Shown here in pieces: positions 8,157-12,220 of a stretch of 12,220 nucleotides of DNA. The DNA is from Oehlia diaphana (Eukaryota; Glomeromycota; Glomeromycetes; Glomerales; Glomeraceae). Both the position numbers and the translations under genes were made by a program. The notes below the pieces were generated by a model. That model ran no database searches. It had not been told where the DNA came from and saw only the letters and a list, made by a program, of their open reading frames with translations. Location of the stretch: contig QZLH01000605.1 of assembly GCA_003833135.1 (NCBI GenBank), forward strand, positions 1 through 12,220, read 5' to 3'. Each line of letters opens with the position of its first letter. The stretch's first letter is position 1.

Positions 8157-8769
8157 ATTCGCAAATGGGTCTAAGAATTGATATTGGAGAATTATGACCG
8201 AGTCACGAAATCTGATCATGCATCATAACTTACAGTGACTCTATCCCGTCTTTTTTAAACATGCAATTACTGTTACTTATTCCCGTGATACATAATGTTC
8301 GTCAATGTTACTAGTCGCATTATTACATCATATGTGTAACCGTGAAGAATCTTCACGATCAAAAATCACGTGAGCATTCAGGATTTCAGGTCCAAAAATT
8401 GGAACTAATAAACATTTCTCCACCGTGACATGCAAAAATTTTTCGCAAGGATACAAAATTTCGGGTCTCTGCCCCGCGATACATGAAGTTACTACGTTGC
8501 TACGTCACTAGGTTCCAAGAGATTCCATATTCCCGCATCTGTTATAATCCTCATACATTATCCATATAATAACATGTTTGCTTTGTGTTTGTGAGATAGT
8601 GAAGACAACCTGAACGGCGACTTCATCTTTTTTTTTCAGACAGTAGATTTCGTTAGCACGGATGATCACTCCCAAATAAAAAAGTCACGTGATTCCATTT
8701 AGTTCACCCATACTAAAAATTTTGAATAAAAAAAATCACACGTGTATTTATGATAGTTAAAATAATAGT
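8157..8769. other. Repeat debris with small palindromes, no gene
   Basis: No gene is visible. CGTGAAGA-A-TCTTCACG (8341-8357) is a perfect inverted repeat. Two diverged pieces resembling CCGTGATACAT...GTTAC occur near 8283-8312 and 8474-8502. AGTGACTCTATCCC near 8235 has a near match in reverse orientation around 4150-4165. These suggest old transposon fragments. Confidence 0.4.
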
Positions 8770-8837
8770 AAGAGAGATCGAAATTAAAAAATGAAAATGG
8801 AATGCACGCTTTATGCATCAAGTATAATAAAATTTTA
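8770..8837 (-). pseudogene. Relic of the membrane protein family (last exon)
   Basis: A 22-bp exact match to the last exon of the membrane protein gene: 8770-8791 equals 2028-2049 in the same orientation. A further match near 8813-8832 (GCATCAAGTATAATAAA) corresponds to about 2066-2085, with a short insertion between the two. No open frame survives, so it is a decayed fragment. Confidence 0.45.
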
Positions 8838-8839
8838 TA

Positions 8840-9243
8840 TTGCTTATAAATAAATATATATGTTATGCATCAGGGTTTCGATTTGTGTCATGCGTCACTC
8901 GTCTCAAGCACCCGAAATCATTTAAACCGAATGTCAACGGAGAAACTCAAAGTCGGTAGAGAAACTGAAATAATTAAACATTAAATTTTCAGTATTAATA
9001 AATTTTTAATGTTATTTATCACTAGAAAATATGTAAACTTAAAAATATTTTTTCATCCAAAATTATTTAAATTACAAATGTTTTCAAGTAATATTTGCTG
9101 GTCCATATTATTAATACATTTGCGAAAGTTAAAATTAATAATTGAATAATTAAAATATTAATTATAGAATAAAAACAAATCGTTAATATTTGTTGCTGAC
9201 TTAGCCAAGTTTATTAAAAAACTTATTGTCACCTGATCACCAA
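8840..9243. other. AT-rich stretch without a gene
   Basis: No coding frame or structured element is recognised. The right end (about 9230-9247) forms an imperfect outer inverted repeat with about 9430-9452, which may be an older element into which the 9254-9420 MITE inserted. Confidence 0.35.
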
Positions 9244-9430
9244 CGTTGAGGTGAGCTTTCCCCAGTATCACCGTCACTTTTTCCACCCCCACGTGATTTT
9301 GTGAAATTCATCACCGGCATCACTCCCCACAAAATTATTTTTTTCACATCCCATTAAATGTCACCGGTCACGTGGGGGTGGAATTTTAATTATAAAAGTG
9401 TCTGTGATACTGGGGTAAATCGTTGAGGTG
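9244..9430. mobile_element. 167-bp MITE with 10-bp target duplication
   Basis: CGTTGAGGTG occurs at 9244-9253 and 9421-9430 and brackets 9254-9420. The ends of the enclosed DNA are inverted repeats sharing CCCCAGTATCAC (9260-9271 against 9404-9415). Inner inverted matches follow, including CCACCCCCACGTGA (9282-9295) against TCACGTGGGGGTGG (9368-9381). It has no ORF. A target duplication of 9-10 bp fits Mutator-like elements better than hAT (8 bp) or mariner (TA). Non-autonomous; superfamily assignment is inferred. Confidence 0.75.
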
Positions 9431-9631
9431 CAGAACATTGATCAGGGTGGTCCTGTAAAAAAAGTCAACGTGTTTTATATATTCCATCTTTTTTCCGTAA
9501 AAGGCTCATATTTCCAGAATTAATAACCTTATATCGCGAAATTTATCGAATTATTTACATTTTCCGTGAATGGATCCGTGAAAGGCTCATTTTTATGGAG
9601 TTTTTACAGAAAATGACGGATGAATTTTTTA

Positions 9632-9760
9632 TAGGGAAGGGGAAAGCGAGAGGAAATAGTGGAAAGGGAAAGGGAAAGGAAAAGGAAAAGAGCGAGAGAA
9701 TAAGAGGAAGGGAAAAGGGAGGAAAGGGAAAGAGTGAGGGAATAAGGAAGGGAAATAAAG
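9632..9760. repeat. Polypurine (GGAAA)n-like tract
   Basis: About 130 bp made almost only of G and A on the plus strand, with irregular GGGAAA/GGAAAA units. A 60-codon ORF over it (9595-9777) is a low-complexity Gly/Lys/Glu reading and is not called a gene. Just upstream, a 17-bp imperfect repeat containing GGCTCAT occurs at 9493-9509 and 9574-9590. Confidence 0.6.
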
Positions 9761-9845
9761 AATACCTAGTGATTTAGCTATTTCAACAACGTTGGTTTTT
9801 TACTTCAGTTATAATTTTGTAAACCAATCAGTTTAGTTGGTATCA

Positions 9846-10031
9846 CTAGTTTGGAGCAAAAGGATAATAAACATAATAAGCATCATTCAAGCCTTCATAT
9901 GAATAAATTTTCACTTTTCGTTTTTTTTTTAAAAAAAAAGGTCGTATAAATCTACATGAAGATTTTCATTAAATAGTTAAATAATAGACTGAGAATAGCT
10001 ATTACGACTTGAAAAATTTTCAAACGTCAAA
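9846..10031 (-). pseudogene. Relic of the membrane protein family (first two exons)
   Basis: 9990-10031 matches 2894-2935, exon 1 of the membrane protein gene, at 38 of 42 bases. Further down the minus strand, 9917-9865 matches the start of exon 2 (KIYSYE, then an AYY core) after a clean AAAAG acceptor. In the relic the Arg codon CGA of exon 1 has become TGA (10029-10027), no ATG is seen at the expected place, and exon 2 runs into TAG near 9848. No later exons are found downstream. A dead, truncated paralogue in the same orientation as the fuller copy. Confidence 0.6.
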
Positions 10032-10354
10032 GAAGTTTGCAATTTTGATGGTTGTTTTCTCTCTTCAATAGCTTCTTGGTAATTTGGAATGCAATACAGA
10101 AGGTACAGACCCTAAGTCTTAAGAAAGTAGAGACGCAGTATAATTACAAACCATAGATAGTGAAAAATTTTTTTTTATTTTGTTAAGCTTTTATGTAATT
10201 AATTGATTTTTAATGAATAATTATTAACATTGAAATGTCCGCTTTGACTTCGAGCATCTATAGAGCCGGAAAAATCGATTAACATTGATGACGTTTTTTT
10301 AGAAACTAGTCAAGCAATAAAACCAACATACCTTATTATCAATTTGCGGAATAC
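10032..10354. other. AT-rich stretch without a gene
   Basis: Nothing that I can support as a gene or element. Confidence 0.3.
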
Positions 10355-10630
10355 ATGAGTTCGTTTGATTAATATTATTGATAATGTAAATAATGGTAAG
10401 TTTGATTATTTCGTTTGTTATTTTTTTCACAAGATAGTTCACTAATCAGGTCTCACCATTTTATATAATTTACAGGATCAATTTTGGAATACACTTTTGG
10501 GGAGATTAATATGATCCATCACGAAAATCTGATTAACCGATTTATTAGTCCGGAGCGAAGTGAAGGGCTATATACTATTCGTGTCAGTTTCAAAATGTCC
10601 CGTTGTCCGCCCGCTCACTGTGTGAGTTGA
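10355..10630 (+). other. Possible exon pair around an 80-bp intron
   Basis: A donor ATG|GTAAGT (intron from 10396) and an acceptor ATAATTTACAG (ending 10475) define an 80-bp intron of the size used elsewhere here. Joining them keeps a frame: RLINIIDNVNN, then Gly, then SILEYTFGEINMIHHENLI and on to TGA at 10628-10630. There is no start codon, and the upstream frame opens only after a stop near 10358. The 3' part from about 10549 (CCGGAGCGAAGTGAAGGGC) is GC-richer and may be a repeat, so the downstream frame may be fortuitous. The family is not recognised. Confidence 0.28.
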
Positions 10631-11459
10631 TGGGCATCCATTTGTATTGGTTCTTTCGGTTACATGTGATAAAAATAGAACAAAAATTGTTTATTTTGAT
10701 ATTATTTTTTCGATATATATTCTTTTTATTCGAATTACCTGTGTTTAATTAGGTTTAATTAAGGTTAATAATTTTGCTTTTGCTCCAGACTCCCAATGGT
10801 TACCGTTCCCTAGTAATAAAAAAAACTTTTGACGCTACCCATACACAAAGAACTCTTTTTTTTTTATACGTAAAACTTTGAGTATATAAGATAATTACGT
10901 GTTTTTGGGATACAACATTACTTATCAAATTCAGATTACGTATTCAATTACAACTTTCATATGGGACGTGATTTATTTTATTCAAGTGGGACTTTAGGTC
11001 TCACTTTTTTTATCACCATACATACGAAAAATATTCTTAATACAATGTATAGCCTTTTCAGATGAATTATTTATTAATGTAGTAAATAAATTACATGAAT
11101 CAGCTCATAGCCATGATATATGACGCCCGAAAGGTGCCTTGCTAAATTTTCTACACTAATATATTTGATTATTGACTAGAGATTATACCGACACATATAT
11201 CTCATTTTTTTTTGCCGGACTTCATTATACAATACGCTGGTCTTATAACGCTATGTTAAAATAGCTGGGTGGTCAGTCAACCAAATATGTGGTATCATAA
11301 AATAATGAAAACTGAAAACTGAAAAGATTCGAAGCAATAAGAACCGATTTAATTTCTTGAAATGGAGTTCTCTTTGTTGCATTTCTTTCCGCTCATGCCA
11401 TTCTACAGATCACTATAAATTAACATTAAAACTTTATGTTAGTTCTAGCTCATTCACTT
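10631..11459. other. Stretch without a supported gene
   Basis: AT-rich DNA with one short imperfect palindrome near 10984-11006 (AAGTGGGAC...GTCTCACTT). A 62-codon plus-strand frame at 11357-11545 starts with ATG but runs into the repeat pair at 11462 and looks like nothing known, so I do not call it a gene. Confidence 0.35.
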
Positions 11460-11461
11460 CA

Positions 11462-11765
11462 GGTCATAATAGTGAATACCAAAATGGTATTGTAAACAGT
11501 GACCATTTTGGCAAGTGGTTGTACACCATAACCCAACTACCTTAGAGATAAGCATACATTTCGGGAGTGACTATATATATGGTATCCTTCACTACTATCT
11601 ATGTTCTCCATTATGACAGGTCATAATATTGAACACCAAAATGGTATTGTAAAAGTGACCAGTAGCCATACACCATAACCCAATTACTTTGGGGATAAGC
11701 ATACATTTCAGGAGTGAATATATATTATGGTATCCTTCACCACCATCTATATCCTCTATTATGAC
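11462..11765. mobile_element. Tandem pair of MITE-like units
   Basis: Two related units of about 150 bp lie head to tail, roughly 11462-11616 and 11619-11765. Each begins GGTCATAAT and ends ATTATGAC, so each has short terminal inverted repeats. The two meet at a perfect palindrome ATTATGAC-AG-GTCATAAT (11609-11626). Both contain CACCATAACCCAA, GATAAGCATACATTTC and TGGTATCCTTCAC. The first also has a 10-bp inverted repeat CCAAAATGGT (11479-11488) / ACCATTTTGG (11502-11511), partly lost in the second. Small ORFs crossing them on both strands are not called genes. Confidence 0.65.
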
Positions 11766-12010
11766 CATCAGATCCTTTGCAAGAGTGACTCCAGAGCACT
11801 TGGCAGTCAACTACTATATCTTTGAGACGGTGAATTTGATCCTGATGACTTATATCTTTGAAAGGGAAGCCTTAGCTAAGGTACCTGAATATAACCTTGG
11901 GGTGGGTTCTCGTACGATGGGCCCCAGCAGTCATCTATTTGCAACTCTTTAAAGCCATTCGGTCAGCCCTCATAAACCTTCGCACGTTGTTTTCGTGGTG
12001 TGCAGTCAAG
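11766..12010. other. GC-richer stretch with a short open frame, unidentified
   Basis: The plus strand is open as MTIRSFARVTPEHLAV... from ATG 11761 to TAA 11950-11952 (63 codons), including VPEYNLGVGSRTMGPSSHL. The base composition is clearly less AT-rich than most of the window. It contains a perfect 12-bp palindrome CCTTAGCTAAGG (11870-11881). I recognise no domain; its position beside the MITE pair suggests transposon-derived DNA rather than a host gene. Confidence 0.25.
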
Positions 12011-12147
12011 AATTATGGTCAGTGGGTGATAGAATACTCTTTAACCACCTCTAAAAAATTCCAGTAAACAGTAACATTTGTTAGTCAGTAGGTTTTAACA
12101 TTTAATTTCTTCATAGGTCGAAGGTGACGTTATTATCCATAAAAGCC

Positions 12148-12220
12148 TTTTGTTTTTTTTTTTTTTTTTTTTTTTTGGGGGGTTTAGGAAACTACTTTTT
12201 TTTTTTTTTTTTTTTTTTTT
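12148..12220. repeat. Homopolymer T and G runs at the window end
   Basis: A T run of more than 20, then GGGGGG, a short unique stretch (TTTAGGAAACTAC) and a final T run reaching the last base. This is low-complexity DNA typical of a contig edge or a poor-quality read end. No gene is seen between 11953 and here. Confidence 0.55.

Noticed and set aside
9595..9777. 60-codon Gly/Lys/Glu ORF
   Set aside because: It only reads through a polypurine tract, which has no stop codons in G/A-rich frames; no real protein signal.
1..12220. CRISPR arrays, tRNA or rRNA genes
   Set aside because: No regularly spaced repeats, no cloverleaf with A and B boxes, and no conserved rRNA segments were seen; the A-box-like TGGTCTAATAGG lacks a partner.

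Overview
The window is very A+T-rich eukaryotic DNA with short introns. Nine proposed introns are 75-95 bp, most with GTA/GTG donors and T-rich or TACAG/TTAG acceptors. It looks fungal, and most like an arbuscular mycorrhizal fungus close to Rhizophagus (Glomeromycotina). The reasons are a Crinkler (CRN) gene with the LNCL...AIHIIVQFP header typical of that lineage, a small AEN-repeat coiled-coil protein beginning MQSIDSLREL, many MITE-like elements, and large gene-free AT-rich stretches. The assignment rests on remembered family features, not on a search.

Layout: 1-480 holds a split direct repeat in a GC-richer patch; 480-1690 is AT-rich with no gene seen. 2954-1690 (minus) is a six-exon multi-pass membrane protein gene that can be traced by splice phase and carries one -1 frameshift. 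3414-3628 (plus) is a possible exon fragment containing a cDNA-adaptor-like 14-mer. 4010-3666 (minus) is a coiled-coil ORF. 4731-4241 (minus) is a probable relic of a four-exon gene. 4932-7394 (plus) is the main gene, a CRN with header, P-loop NTPase, REase-type nuclease and a C-terminal helix-hairpin-helix (HhH), broken at four places. 7858-8154 is a composite TA-flanked MITE with two internal hairpins. 8770-8837 and 9846-10031 are degenerate relics of the same membrane-protein family as 2954-1690. 9254-9420 is a MITE with 10-bp target duplications; 9632-9760 is a polypurine tract; 11462-11765 is a tandem pair of MITE-like units. The window ends in poly-T/poly-G runs that look like a contig edge.

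How the parts relate: no operon-like or pathway organisation is visible. It reads as an accessory, repeat-rich region where lineage-expanded families (CRN, coiled-coil, membrane protein) duplicate and decay. Nearly every gene model has at least one break. Several breaks are one-base indels, one of them in a T6 run, so assembly error has to be weighed against true pseudogenisation; the in-frame TGA in the Walker B region and the paralogue relics favour real decay for at least part of it.
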